Positions 9,471-18,652 of a stretch of DNA of 64,000 nt are shown one piece after another. Made by a program: the position numbers and the translations under genes. Positions within the stretch are counted from its first letter, which is position 1, and the number at the start of each line of letters is the position of its first letter. The DNA is taken from positions 62,001-126,000 of the forward strand of contig NZ_BAOS01000004.1 of assembly GCF_002443295.1 (NCBI RefSeq), given 5' to 3'. The stretch comes from Candidatus Scalindua japonica (GTDB lineage: Bacteria; Planctomycetota; Brocadiia; Brocadiales; Scalinduaceae). The notes beneath the pieces are model-generated. The model saw only the letters and a list, made by a program, of their open reading frames with translations, was not told where the DNA came from and did not search any database.

Positions 9471-10378
9471 ATGAAGACATTATCTCAATCCGATTTCAAC
9501 AAAAATTACCAAACGCATCTAAAGCACCTACGCTTGAAAGGACTCCGGCCAAAAACAATCGAGGCTTATTCACGTGCCATCCGACGGATCGGTGATTATT
9601 TTGACAATCAGATACACGATCTATCTGAACAGCAACTACTTGACTATTTTTCCAATCTCCTCAATACCCATTCATGGAGCGCAGTCAAATTAGACCTCTA
9701 CGGACTAAAGTTTTTCTACACTCATGTGCTTCATAAGCGTTGGGAGCAAGTAAATCTTATTAAACCACCCAAAACGCAACGTTTGCCCGATATTGTCACC
9801 ATTAATGAAGCCCACCAACTTTTCCAGGTGACGAGAAAACTCAGTTACCGGGCCTTCTACTTTGTTCTTTACAGTCTTGGTCTCCGCCTGGGTGAAGGAC
9901 TACGTCTTGAGGTTAGCGATGTCGATTCTCAGCGAATGCGGGTGCATATCCGCGATAGCAAAGGCAATAAAGACCGTTTCGTACCCCTGCCAAAGGTAAC
10001 CCTGAATCTCTTACGCCGTTTTTGGCTTGTTCATCGCAATCCTGTCTTTCTATTTCCAGGCCGTCATGGTGGCTTGAAATCAGCCCACCTGGCAAAAACA
10101 CCTCTGAATAGAAATGGCGTTCAGGCCACTCTGCGTAAGGTAGCCCGGGAGTGTGGAATTAAAAAAAAATTACACCACACAGTCTGCGACACAGCTACGC
10201 AACCCATCTGATTGAGGCGGGTGTTGATCTGCTTGAAGTACAAAAAATCCTCGGCCACCACAGTATTTTAACCACTGCCAAATATACCCACCTGACCTCT
10301 CATACAAATCGTAATGCCTTGCAATTAATTAATGATTTGATGAATGGTTTTTCCATAGAATGGGGGAATGTTATATGA
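9471..10378 (+). CDS. IS-borne tyrosine recombinase needing -1 frameshift (copy B)
   Basis: Start ATG 9471 matches copy A; the upstream site is AGGAG here and AGGAGG in copy A. Zero-frame translation stops at 10211 after 246 aa. A -1 shift on the A9 run (10161-10169) continues in frame to TGA 10376-10378, adding [18 protein letters not shown] and TAKYTHL. These hold H237, R240, H263 and nucleophile Y272, giving a normal 302 aa recombinase. The stop overlaps the transposase ATG as ATGA. Either programmed frameshifting or transcriptional slippage could supply a full enzyme; otherwise it is a decayed gene. Confidence 0.85.
10161..10169 (+). promoter_or_regulatory. A9 slippery run, putative -1 frameshift site
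   Basis: Nine consecutive A inside ATT AAA AAA AAA TTA. A -1 slip restores the recombinase catalytic C-terminus. Identical in copy A (3528-3536, complementary strand). No stem-loop downstream was worked out. Confidence 0.6.
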
Positions 10379-11493
10379 TATCTCTCTCCTCTATAATTGA
10401 GACCTTCATTGCTGACTTTATCACTCTTTATCATGGTTCGATCCTGCCAAGTCAATTCAAAGCCCTGGCAGCCATGAAGGATTGTCGCACTACGCAAAGC
10501 CGCGTCATGCTGGTCCAATGTAATGACTGTGAAAAACAGGTTTTTGTACCGCACTCCTGCGGTAACCGCAATTGTCCTCATTGTCAGAGTCATGAGTGTC
10601 AGCAGTGGTTGGAGCGTCAACTGAAAAAAGAAGTGCCTGCTGACTATTTTATGCTCACCTTTACTATACCCAAAGAGCTTCGATCATTAGCATGGCAGCA
10701 TCAACGCTTGCTTTACTCGATAATGATACAGTGTTGTTGGGAAACCGTAAAAACCTTTGTCCAAAATGACAGCGTATTACAAGGAAACGCTGGAGCCATC
10801 ACTGTTTTGCACACCCACTCTCGCTCTCTCGATTACCACCCGCATATCCATCTGGTAATGCCAGCCGGGGCCATCAATCAGAAGAAAAAGCTTTGGAGCT
10901 TCAAAAAAAGCGAAGGAAAGACGCGGTACCTTTTCAATCACAAAGCGCTGGCTAAAGTGTTTCGAGCAAAAATGCTCGATGCCGTGAACAAAGCGGCTCT
11001 TACGCTTCCAGTTAATTATCCCAAAACATGGGTCGTCGATTGCAAATTTGTCGGCAACGGTGAAAAGGCACTGGTCTATCTTGGTCGTTATCTCTACAAA
11101 GGGGTCATTCAAGAGAAAGATATTATTACGTGCAAAGATGGTCAGGTGACCTTTCGTTACCAGGATAGTAAGAGCAAAAAAATGCTCACAAGAACACTTC
11201 CCGGCCCGCAGTTTCTCAGGTTGATTCTCCAGCATGTTCTACCCAAAGGTTTCAGGCGAACACGGAACTTTGGTTTCCTCCACCCTAATAGCAAACGCTT
11301 GATTGCATTGCTTCAGTACCTTACCGGTATCAACCCGAATAAGTCGTCAGCCTGGTTCAGAGAGCGTCCAAAGCTTACGTGCAAATGCTGTGGAGGAATA
11401 ATGAAGATCATAAAAACGATGATACCTCCATCACACAAATCCAGGTCTTTCCCCTACAAGTTAACAAAAGAGGAGGCTGTTCTGGTTATGTAA
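10375..11493 (+). CDS. IS91-family HUH transposase (copy B)
   Basis: 372 aa, same protein as copy A. Zinc finger cysteines at 49-70, HUH motif HPHIH at 155-159, tyrosines at 235, 239 and 241, and a C-terminal CXCC cluster. I chose the ATG at 10375 because it overlaps the recombinase stop (ATGA); the ATG at 10360 is possible. An intact frame and identity with the other copy suggest recent activity. Confidence 0.92.
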   Translation: MISLSSIIETFIADFITLYHGSILPSQFKALAAMKDCRTTQSRVMLVQCNDCEKQVFVPHSCGNRNCPHCQSHECQQWLERQLKKEVPADYFMLTFTIPKELRSLAWQHQRLLYSIMIQCCWETVKTFVQNDSVLQGNAGAITVLHTHSRSLDYHPHIHLVMPAGAINQKKKLWSFKKSEGKTRYLFNHKALAKVFRAKMLDAVNKAALTLPVNYPKTWVVDCKFVGNGEKALVYLGRYLYKGVIQEKDIITCKDGQVTFRYQDSKSKKMLTRTLPGPQFLRLILQHVLPKGFRRTRNFGFLHPNSKRLIALLQYLTGINPNKSSAWFRERPKLTCKCCGGIMKIIKTMIPPSHKSRSFPYKLTKEEAVLVM

Positions 11494-11750
11494 TCGAATC
11501 CGCTATGCATCTAAGATTTGCAAAAACGGCATTATCGGGTCGAGATGGCCCCCGTTTGCCCAAATTTGAGGTAAAATGGCCGAAAAACCATGTTCTGTAG
11601 CTCCTAAAGCATGACGACAGCAATTGAAAAATCCACTTCTTTGGCTTCATAGCTTCTGCGGTAAAAAAGAGAAGCAATCTTCATAAGATATTTTCTTATA
11701 CAATGTTTAGCACCCAAACAACGGGCTTGTCCAACAAACGGTTCAGATCT

Positions 11751-11785
11751 TTGCCAAAAACATAGGGGTTGTTGGAATAATTGTT
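11751..11785 (+). repeat. 35-bp direct repeat, right flank of IS copy B
   Basis: Exact second copy of 9329-9363, starting two bases after the last base shared by both IS copies. The pair looks like a long target duplication or a captured flank. Confidence 0.9.
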
Positions 11786-11852
11786 ATCTACAGTTTAATA
11801 AAAGTTGTTCTTCTTATATTTGCCAATTAATATAATTAAACAGGAGGGTTTC

Positions 11853-13616
11853 ATGATAAAAGGTCTATGCAAATATTTTATAATAATACTAAGTATTTCG
11901 ATGTGCTTTTTTTATATGATGGACCCTTCTGTCTTTGCACAGGCAGCAGACTCTGATGCTGATGGTATCCCTGACTGGTTTGAGCAAGATTGCACGATTC
12001 CAGGTCACGTAGGCTGCCCGCCCGACACCGATGGTGACGGTATTCCTGATTATCTAGACCCTGACGATGATGGTGACGGTATTGCAACATTTGATGAAGG
12101 CACTGAAGACCTGGACAATGATGGTATCCCGAATTTCCTTGACACAGATTCGGATGGTGATGGAAAGCCTGATATAGATGAAGGTTTGGGTGACGATGAT
12201 GGAGATGGTATCTTAAATTATATTGACGTCAATGATAATGATGGTCCTGATGGCGACTTGGATGGTGATGGTCTTACCAACAGTCAGGAAGATGCACTGG
12301 GTAGTAACAAGAACTCATCAGACACGGATGGCGATGGTGTGCTCGACGGGGTTGAAGTAACTGACCCTGAGAACCCGGTTGATACCGATAATGATGGCCT
12401 GCTGGACATAAGCGATGATGACGATGATGGCGATGGCATTCTGACGGCAGATGAATTATTTACAGGCTCGGATCGCTGGGTACAGGACCCTGATGGCTGG
12501 CCGGATTACTGGTACGATCTTAATGATCCAGATGGTGATGGCATACCCAACTACCTGGATGAAGACTCTGACAACGATGGTAGGCTCGATGATCCTGTAA
12601 ATATCTGGAATGATCGTGACAGAGATAGAGTGCCAAATTACCTTGATACAGATGATCATGACGGCCCGGCAGGTGATGCAGATAGTGACGGCCTGAGCAA
12701 TATATTTGAGGACCGCATCGGTACTGAACCGTTCGATGATGATTCTGATAATGACGGAGTTGGGGATGGTCGAGAATGGGCAGAGGGCTATGATACGGAT
12801 AGAGACGGGATAATAGATGTCCTTGATCCGGACGATGATGGAGACTGTATTCCTGGTAACAAAGAAGGCCGAGTTGATTCTGACCATGACGGCATCACTA
12901 ATGATCGAGATAAGGATTCTGATAATGATGGCAGACCAGACATCTACGAAGGCACTGGTGACAATGATTGCGATGGTATTCCGAATTATACTGACCCTGT
13001 CGAAACAGACGGACCCTGTGCACTTGGTGATGACGATGGAGATCATGTCCCGAACTTTGCGGACTATGATGAAGCAGACGGCCCTTGCGCTGGGAAACAC
13101 TACTTCATAAATAACCTTGATTTCATACCCGGTAAAGGCAGAGTAATAAGGACTGGATCTGGTTTGCAGGTGACATTCGAAAAGCAGGTGGGGACTGCAA
13201 CGCTCCACTGTTCCGGAAATACCGATTGCGAAACAAATGGAATTGACGGTGCACGTCTAACAATTCAACAAGACATGCAAATAGTTATTGATGTCATCGG
13301 CGCTGGCATAATTGGAGATTCTAGAGGGAAGATACTGGTAAAAATGAGTGATGGATCAACCCGTTGGCTTAAGTTCAAGGCATCTGTCAAGGGGCAGATA
13401 CTATGCCTGGATGACTCTCCAACAGCATGTACCATTATGACCATCGTAATGAATCAGACTATTGATTTGCCTGGTCAAATAGGTAAGGCTGTTACTCAAA
13501 TGGATTTTAAACTGCAGGGTATAATATCGCTTGGTAAGAAAGGCGGTGCATTGCTTGAAGATCTCACCGGTATCGGGACACTTCAGTTTGCTCCATTAAA
13601 TCCGGCAGAATTCTGA
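11853..13616 (+). CDS. Secreted calcium-binding (thrombospondin type 3-like) repeat protein
   Basis: 587 aa from ATG 11853 (AGGAGG 5 bases upstream), with a signal peptide ending near AQA at 29-31. Residues about 32-410 are made of Asp-rich motifs of the DxDGDGIPD or DNDGDG type, more than twenty in number, typical of thrombospondin type 3 calcium-binding repeats. The last ~170 residues form a different, mostly beta domain with two cysteine pairs. It is probably an extracellular or envelope structural or adhesive protein. IS copy B lies 104 bp upstream and may have displaced its promoter. Confidence 0.88.
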   Translation: MIKGLCKYFIIILSISMCFFYMMDPSVFAQAADSDADGIPDWFEQDCTIPGHVGCPPDTDGDGIPDYLDPDDDGDGIATFDEGTEDLDNDGIPNFLDTDSDGDGKPDIDEGLGDDDGDGILNYIDVNDNDGPDGDLDGDGLTNSQEDALGSNKNSSDTDGDGVLDGVEVTDPENPVDTDNDGLLDISDDDDDGDGILTADELFTGSDRWVQDPDGWPDYWYDLNDPDGDGIPNYLDEDSDNDGRLDDPVNIWNDRDRDRVPNYLDTDDHDGPAGDADSDGLSNIFEDRIGTEPFDDDSDNDGVGDGREWAEGYDTDRDGIIDVLDPDDDGDCIPGNKEGRVDSDHDGITNDRDKDSDNDGRPDIYEGTGDNDCDGIPNYTDPVETDGPCALGDDDGDHVPNFADYDEADGPCAGKHYFINNLDFIPGKGRVIRTGSGLQVTFEKQVGTATLHCSGNTDCETNGIDGARLTIQQDMQIVIDVIGAGIIGDSRGKILVKMSDGSTRWLKFKASVKGQILCLDDSPTACTIMTIVMNQTIDLPGQIGKAVTQMDFKLQGIISLGKKGGALLEDLTGIGTLQFAPLNPAEF

Positions 13617-14022
13617 TACCGATAATTCATAGACTACTGATGCAAACATATATAGGTTTGCTATCATGATGCATACTACTCCGAAGAATCTCGCTTCATA
13701 ATATATGAACGAGATTCTTCGGTAAACTTCAAAAAACAGCACAATATGTAAGATTCTTGTATTCTCTTTCAGCGTCATCCGGTTAGGTTGCAAAAATACA
13801 AATTTCATCTTATTGCTTTCCTGCTTTTCTCCTGCATTCATGGCTTCCTTATAATCGTTTTCTTATTGTTTGTCATAAATTACACGTTTTAACTTCCCTA
13901 TTTATACCTTTTCCACGAACAAATTTTTCGTAAACATAAAAACAAAAAAAGAATTATAAGGAAACCAGGAGATTATTGACAACTTTAACGGAATTCTATT
14001 AGCATCCATATCTGTTCATTTC
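13617..14022. other. Intergenic region with a long hairpin
   Basis: No gene seen. It contains the hairpin at 13681-13722 and a short relic of the CATCCGGTTAGGTT repeat near 13776. Confidence 0.55.
13681..13722. terminator. 13-bp stem hairpin after the calcium-repeat gene
   Basis: Arms CCGAAGAATCTCG and CGAGATTCTTCGG are perfect, with a loop that is itself nearly palindromic. It lies 65 bp after the stop codon. There is no clear T-run, so termination or 3'-end protection is only likely. Confidence 0.55.
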
Positions 14023-14712
14023 TCAAACAAAAAATATACAACCTCCGTCATATAAGTAATGATCTGAAAGATTTACAATTTCAAAACTAAAATGCAATAA
14101 GTGTTCTTTTAGTCTTTGCCCATCTGCATGTATCTCCATATTCCCATTAAAGAATATTCTTTTACCCCATATACCAATTGCCCCTCCAATAAAACCATTT
14201 TTGTGGTCATGTATGATTATCTCTTCCGGACTAAAATAGAAACAGGAAAATCCCTTATTTAACAACACTTTTTCTATCCCCCTGTCAGAGGTCAGGTAGT
14301 TGTCTTTACACAGATGTACCAGACTGCATCGTGTGTAGGCTTGTGGCAAATTAATAAATTTTTTATTTTTATTAATTTTCATAATTTTGTGATCTGTGTA
14401 TCCAGATTTGTGAAAAAATAATCCAGAGGTACCCAGACAGTTATATTGGACACTGTTATACAGAGTTTTTCCTACAGCCCTTTCGCCTTTGAGATAGGCA
14501 ATATGGTGGTTGTCCAGGAATTCAAAAAGATCAATAGGTGCGTTTGGGGCAACAACAAGTTGTTTCTTATCCCGGTAGATAAAGATGTCCGGATGTCCGG
14601 AAATAGAATTTTCTGTTATCGCGTTTGTCTGGAACATAAAGAGGTCATCAACATGCTCTTTTAATTTATTGATAGACTTTTCAGGTGATCTGGCGTCAAT
14701 TATTGCAAACAT
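14023..14712 (-). CDS. DUF6873 (GME-fold, amidinotransferase-like) protein
   Basis: 229 aa. GHPDIFIY (39-46), a central LGTSGLFFHKSGYTD region and a C-terminal LYDGGCIFF phrase fit the DUF6873 group of guanidine-modifying-enzyme-like folds. The gene overlaps the upstream radical SAM gene by 17 bp, so the two are one operon; I recall the same pairing from other anaerobes. No reaction is established. I did not identify a complete Cys-His-Glu catalytic set, so enzymatic activity is uncertain. Confidence 0.65.
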   Translation of the reverse strand: MFAIIDARSPEKSINKLKEHVDDLFMFQTNAITENSISGHPDIFIYRDKKQLVVAPNAPIDLFEFLDNHHIAYLKGERAVGKTLYNSVQYNCLGTSGLFFHKSGYTDHKIMKINKNKKFINLPQAYTRCSLVHLCKDNYLTSDRGIEKVLLNKGFSCFYFSPEEIIIHDHKNGFIGGAIGIWGKRIFFNGNMEIHADGQRLKEHLLHFSFEIVNLSDHYLYDGGCIFFV

Positions 14713-15700
14713 TTATCTGGTATTTAGAGAAACCGGGATTACTGACAAACCTGACATTGTAGCCTCTTGAATTTAACAATTCTCTATTTGCCTGCCTATA
14801 CCCTATCGCGTAATGTATCTGCTTATTGGAAACTGTTATTTTAACTTTTCTCGTATTAAATTTATTCAGTTCAGTATCAAGTATCTCTTTCCATATTTGA
14901 GTCATCACCATCTCTTTAAAAGAGGCGTGAAATGGACCTGCAATCAGTGATTTTCCCGTGATCAGTTCTTCTGAAGGATGCAATCCCATTCTTATGATAG
15001 CTATGTTGCCTGTCTCAAATATTTGAACAATGTCCTTTGTCCATTCCACTGCCTGTTTAAGTGTTAATGGTGTATATTCCCCTTCATGGTAAAACTTTTC
15101 GAGAGTTGTTCCTTTTATAACAATTGCGGGGTAAATTCGTGTATTCACTGCTCCTAATGAAACTATATCACTGGCAGTCTGAATTGATCTCTCATAATTG
15201 TCTCCCGGTAATCCGATCATCATTTGAAGTCCCAGTTCAAATCCATATTTAGAGATCAGATAAGACGCATCTTTGATATGATCAACGGTATGTCCCCGTC
15301 CTGATCTTTGTAATACTTCACGGTTAGTAGACTGGATGCCCAACTCTATAGTCGTTACTCTATATTTCTTCAGTAATTCCAGAACTGATTTGTTTATATA
15401 ATCCGGTCTTGTAGATAGCCTGATACCTGATACTCTCCCACTTTTAACATACATGAATGCTTCTTTCAGATATTGTTCCATTAGATCAACAGGCAGTCCG
15501 GTAAAACTGCCACCAAAAAACGCGATACTAATTATTCTGTTTTCAGGTATTGTCTTAAGATGTCGTTCTACAATATCCTTAACATCATCTGGTCCAGGGA
15601 TTGAGTGCGTACCACTTATCTTCTGCTGATCACAAAAAACACATTGATGTGGGCAAGCCAACTCCGGGATAAATATTGGTATGTTAGAGTGTTTTTTCAT
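14696..15700 (-). CDS. Radical SAM protein (Elp3/HemN-like subgroup)
   Basis: 334 aa. The cluster motif CPHQCVFC (C16, C20, C23) binds a [4Fe-4S] centre. GGSFTGLP and the RLSTRPDYI / ELGIQSTN phrases are shared with the Elp3-type radical SAM core. It lacks the acetyltransferase domain of true Elp3, and its C-terminal ~90 residues are short. The substrate is unknown; the tight coupling with the DUF6873 gene suggests a shared role. Start at the ATG 15700. Confidence 0.85.
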   Translation of the reverse strand: MKKHSNIPIFIPELACPHQCVFCDQQKISGTHSIPGPDDVKDIVERHLKTIPENRIISIAFFGGSFTGLPVDLMEQYLKEAFMYVKSGRVSGIRLSTRPDYINKSVLELLKKYRVTTIELGIQSTNREVLQRSGRGHTVDHIKDASYLISKYGFELGLQMMIGLPGDNYERSIQTASDIVSLGAVNTRIYPAIVIKGTTLEKFYHEGEYTPLTLKQAVEWTKDIVQIFETGNIAIIRMGLHPSEELITGKSLIAGPFHASFKEMVMTQIWKEILDTELNKFNTRKVKITVSNKQIHYAIGYRQANRELLNSRGYNVRFVSNPGFSKYQINVCNN

Positions 15701-15803
15701 AATCAGTTAATGTTATAAACTTAGTAAAGAAATATCAATTAATAAAACATTATTAAACAATGTCATAGTATCAGACAATAACGTTTAAAATCTTGTAATA
15801 ATA

Positions 15804-16004
15804 TGTCACCGGGAACGCAAACCAAAAGTATTTGAATATACCGGTAAACATCATTTAAAAACAGAGGGAGTAAGCACTGGAAATATATTTTATTTTAAAT
15901 ATCCTGGAGATAAAATTGAAGTGCCATATGAAGATTCATTTGCCATGATGGCAGAAACAGATTTGAAGCTACTCACTGAACTTGATAGCCGTTCTAAAAA
16001 TTAG
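15804..16004 (+). pseudogene. Start-less open frame, probable gene remnant
   Basis: The frame reads KPKVFEYTGKHHLKTEG, then FYFKYPGDKIEVPYEDSF, and ends at TAG 16002-16004. The composition is protein-like, but there is no usable start codon (an upstream stop lies at 15786-15788). Not recognised. The flanking 15701-15800 and 16005-16248 show nothing else. Confidence 0.4.
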
Positions 16005-16248
16005 CAAAACATTGCGAGAAGAGTTATGTTCAATGGAGCTATTTTCGATATTCTATTGCTATTCTCAATGTTAACATCAAAGAGTAACAGAAAATGGAGC
16101 AATCAAAGCTTCCTTTCAAATCAGATGGTAACCTTCCACACACGTTAGTTCCATACCCAGGTTTTTTTACAGTTTTGTTTTTCTACGTCGTTTTGTTAGA
16201 ATATGTCAAGATATTCAAGAAACTAAATGATTTACTGTATGACATATA

Positions 16249-16764
16249 ATGGCAATGCTGAGACACAAAATTTGCTGGATTATTGCTACGTGGTTTGGTC
16301 CAGGACTGTTACCAAAAGCACCTGGAACATGGGGAAGCCTGTCAGCTATTCCTTTTGCATATTTAATTTCAATATATACTTGTCCCTATGCACTGCTCTC
16401 CTCCACTGTTGCTCTGTTTTTCATAGGAATGTGGGTATCAGATAAAATAGAAGAGAGTGCTCAAATAAAAGACCCCGACTTCATTGTTGTTGATGAAGTT
16501 GCAGGTCAATGGATAGCCCTGCTCCCCCTGCCGCTGCTCTATAACATCTATGGTCCTGATTTATTCTTCTCAATTTCTATTCCAATAACGGTAGTTGCTT
16601 TTATAACTTTCAGAGTCTTTGATATATGGAAACCATGGCCGGTTAATTTTGCAGACAAAAACTTTCGGGGAGGTTTTGGAATTATGTTTGACGATGTTAT
16701 TGCTGGGATGTACTCGCTAATAGTAACATCCGTGTTGACAGTGGGAGTGGTTATGTCATTTTAG
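16249..16764 (+). CDS. pgpA: Phosphatidylglycerophosphatase A
   Basis: 171 aa membrane enzyme that removes phosphate from phosphatidylglycerophosphate to give phosphatidylglycerol. Family motifs are present: PKAPGTWGSL (about 23-32), VVDEVAGQWIAL (80-91) and FRVFDIWKPWP (124-134), followed by GGFGIMFDDVIAG. About four hydrophobic segments. A second in-frame ATG two codons in is an alternative start. It works downstream of CDP-diacylglycerol made by CdsA (44601-45431 here). Confidence 0.93.
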   Translation: MAMLRHKICWIIATWFGPGLLPKAPGTWGSLSAIPFAYLISIYTCPYALLSSTVALFFIGMWVSDKIEESAQIKDPDFIVVDEVAGQWIALLPLPLLYNIYGPDLFFSISIPITVVAFITFRVFDIWKPWPVNFADKNFRGGFGIMFDDVIAGMYSLIVTSVLTVGVVMSF

Positions 16765-16779
16765 TGATAACGAAGTTAA

Positions 16780-16989
16780 CTTTTAGTTTATAAGCAGAAC
16801 CTATTCGAGAAGGAAGCAATTGGTCTTGTTCTAGAAGATATTTTTGGCAATAAGAAAAAATCTAATCCTGTAAGAAAGACTGAGAATCGTACACAAGAGT
16901 CAAAACCCGCAACCATATATACCAAAACAGATATTCCACCAGATTTTGATATAAATATCATCAGGTTTCAGTTGGATAACCGGCCTTGA
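16780..16989 (+). pseudogene. Start-less open frame overlapping the rhodanese 3' end
   Basis: The frame LFEKEAIGLVLEDIFGNKKK ... PPDFDINIIRFQLDN ends at TGA 16987-16989. No start codon follows the upstream stop at 16777-16779. The composition looks coding, but I do not recognise it; it may be a relic. Confidence 0.3.
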
Positions 16990-17332
16990 CCCAGCCACCA
17001 TATCCGCCATCCATTGAGATCACATTGGTATAGCCCATCTTCTGTAAATTATCTGCAGCTAATGCAGAACGAAATCCACCTCCACAGTACAATATGATTT
17101 CTGCTCCTGTATCACTGATATTCTTTTCAATGTCACGCTCAATGACCCCTTTCCCAATATATATAGCATTTATTATATGTCCTTTTTTCCATTCACTCTC
17201 TTCACGGACATCGACCAGGAAAAATCTGTCTCCACGGTCAAGTTTAATTTTGACCTCTTCCACATTAGTCTCTCTAATTCTACTTTTTGCATCATGAACA
17301 ATGGTTAAAAATTTTTTTGCGTGTTGTTTCAT
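16961..17332 (-). CDS. Rhodanese-domain sulfurtransferase
   Basis: 123 aa single-domain rhodanese. DVREESEWKKGHI (about 41-53) is the CH2A-type motif. The active-site loop YCGGGFRS carries the catalytic cysteine at about residue 82, which holds a persulfide. The C-terminal MDGGYGGWVKAG is the usual closing strand-helix. No export signal is clear. Stand-alone gene; its acceptor is unknown. Confidence 0.9.
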   Translation of the reverse strand: MKQHAKKFLTIVHDAKSRIRETNVEEVKIKLDRGDRFFLVDVREESEWKKGHIINAIYIGKGVIERDIEKNISDTGAEIILYCGGGFRSALAADNLQKMGYTNVISMDGGYGGWVKAGYPTET

Positions 17333-17407
17333 TACAATCCCCTTCCAGGTTTTATCAATGCAAGTTCGCTATTACAACACCTATCATACAACTACTTTTT
17401 CACTTGA

Positions 17408-18031
17408 TCATTTTTGATTTTGTAATTTTCGAATTATATCACCCTGATGAACGGCGACACCAAGGTATGTGTTTTTGTCGTAGAAAAAAGTATGCCTCAC
17501 TGCTTTTGGCCTGTTTACATCGGAAATGGGTACATATTGCAACTTTTGCGCAAATGAGTTATAGACCGGTGCATCTCCGTTTTTATCGCTTCCAACACCA
17601 CTCTCCTCATTCGAATGAATTATCCAGTAATGTCCTCCCGGAAGATTGTCAAAATATCTCCATTTACCCGGGAATGCCCACGGATGCAAAACCTGATAAT
17701 GTTCCAACTCGGAAAGATAAAGATGCTCAACTTCAGAGTAGTGTTGTGGCCCCGACTTAGAACCTTTTCCATTTATGAGTGATGGTAACCGCCATTCAGT
17801 AAGTTCAACAGTGCCAACTCTTACAGATAACTGGTTTGCCCAGATTACCGCATCTTTGTATTCAGGTGAATAATAACTGAAATCGTACCATGTAATATCA
17901 AGCTCTGTGTCATAAACGAGATTATGACCTAAATTATCTTCACCTCTGGGCAACAGGTCTGCTTTCAATGTTGTTATTAACACCAGCATGACCATTATGA
18001 CTACAAGAAAACACAATATTTTTTTCATCAT
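17408..18031 (-). CDS. Exported Lcl/DUF1566-like domain protein
   Basis: 207 aa with an N-terminal signal (hydrophobic about 5-22). It follows the Lcl C-terminal (DUF1566) pattern: LVYDTELDITWYDF early, an alternating WANQL segment, then EWRLPS. The last third has a short KNTYLGVAV strand. Members are secreted carbohydrate- or surface-associated domains of unclear activity. The upstream region to 18292 has no gene. Confidence 0.7.
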   Translation of the reverse strand: MMKKILCFLVVIMVMLVLITTLKADLLPRGEDNLGHNLVYDTELDITWYDFSYYSPEYKDAVIWANQLSVRVGTVELTEWRLPSLINGKGSKSGPQHYSEVEHLYLSELEHYQVLHPWAFPGKWRYFDNLPGGHYWIIHSNEESGVGSDKNGDAPVYNSFAQKLQYVPISDVNRPKAVRHTFFYDKNTYLGVAVHQGDIIRKLQNQK

Positions 18032-18292
18032 GAAATATTCTCCCTATGTTTATACAAATTATATACAAGATAAGCTCCCAGAAAATATTAAAAAGGGATA
18101 TTATTTACACGGTTTGTGACGTTTTAAGCTTATTTATAGATTAAACGACACTATTAATAAAAATAACTGTATGTAAATCATACCATATGACACTTGTACA
18201 TCTATACAGTAATGTGATAAACTACTTTCATAATAGTTGTATAGCACACATTAACCATATATGCAGTGTAATGTAAAAAAGGATATAAAATA

Positions 18293-18652
18293 ATGGCTCT
18301 TGAATCATTTCTCAAAAAACTTAAAGAGTGCCCGGAAAAAGTTGAATTTAATGATACCATGGATATTGTAGATTCTCTCTATGTTTTTACACCTTCCGCA
18401 TTTAAAAATGGCAACTTGTTTAATGAAGCCGGTCAGAACTCAGGATCATGTAAAGTCTTTTCCTTTGGCCGTCTCCATGATTTGACACCAGAACAGACAT
18501 TGGCCTGTTTTGGCAGTTATTATCGAAATGATGTTTTAAAACATCCTGACAACAGTGATCATCAGAATATTCGTAATTTCATGAAAACAGGCTGGTCAGA
18601 AGTTCATTTTGACAGTAAACCTTTGCATGCAAAGTCTGAAAAAAATAAATGA
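18293..18652 (+). CDS. HopJ-family protein
   Basis: 119 aa. Nearly the whole length matches the HopJ (type III effector HopJ) family: FTPSAFKNG, NEAGQNSGSCKVFSFG, TLACFGSYYRNDVLKHP and NIRNFMKTGW. Despite the name the family is widespread in non-pathogens and its role is unknown. An A-rich AAAGGAT site precedes the ATG. The stop overlaps the K+ channel start (ATGA), so the two genes are co-translated. Confidence 0.9.
   Translation: MALESFLKKLKECPEKVEFNDTMDIVDSLYVFTPSAFKNGNLFNEAGQNSGSCKVFSFGRLHDLTPEQTLACFGSYYRNDVLKHPDNSDHQNIRNFMKTGWSEVHFDSKPLHAKSEKNK

Larger units (their letters stand above)
9361..11748 (+). mobile_element. IS91-like insertion sequence, copy B
   Basis: About 2.39 kb, near-identical to copy A but in the opposite orientation. 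Order: non-coding end, tyrosine recombinase, HUH transposase, then about 255 bp of non-coding end with the phrase AACGGGCTTGTCC. Unlike copy A it is bracketed by a 35-bp direct repeat (9329-9363 and 11751-11785), unusual for a family that normally leaves no target duplication. It sits about 100 bp upstream of the calcium-repeat protein gene. Confidence 0.9.

Noticed and set aside
11950..13090. Short tandem DNA repeats as CRISPR or minisatellite
   Set aside because: They encode calcium-binding protein motifs and vary at codon level.
12456..13208. 250-codon open frame on the minus strand inside the calcium-repeat gene
   Set aside because: It arises from the repetitive GAT-rich codons of the real gene read backwards (Ile/Val-rich); no start site and no family match.
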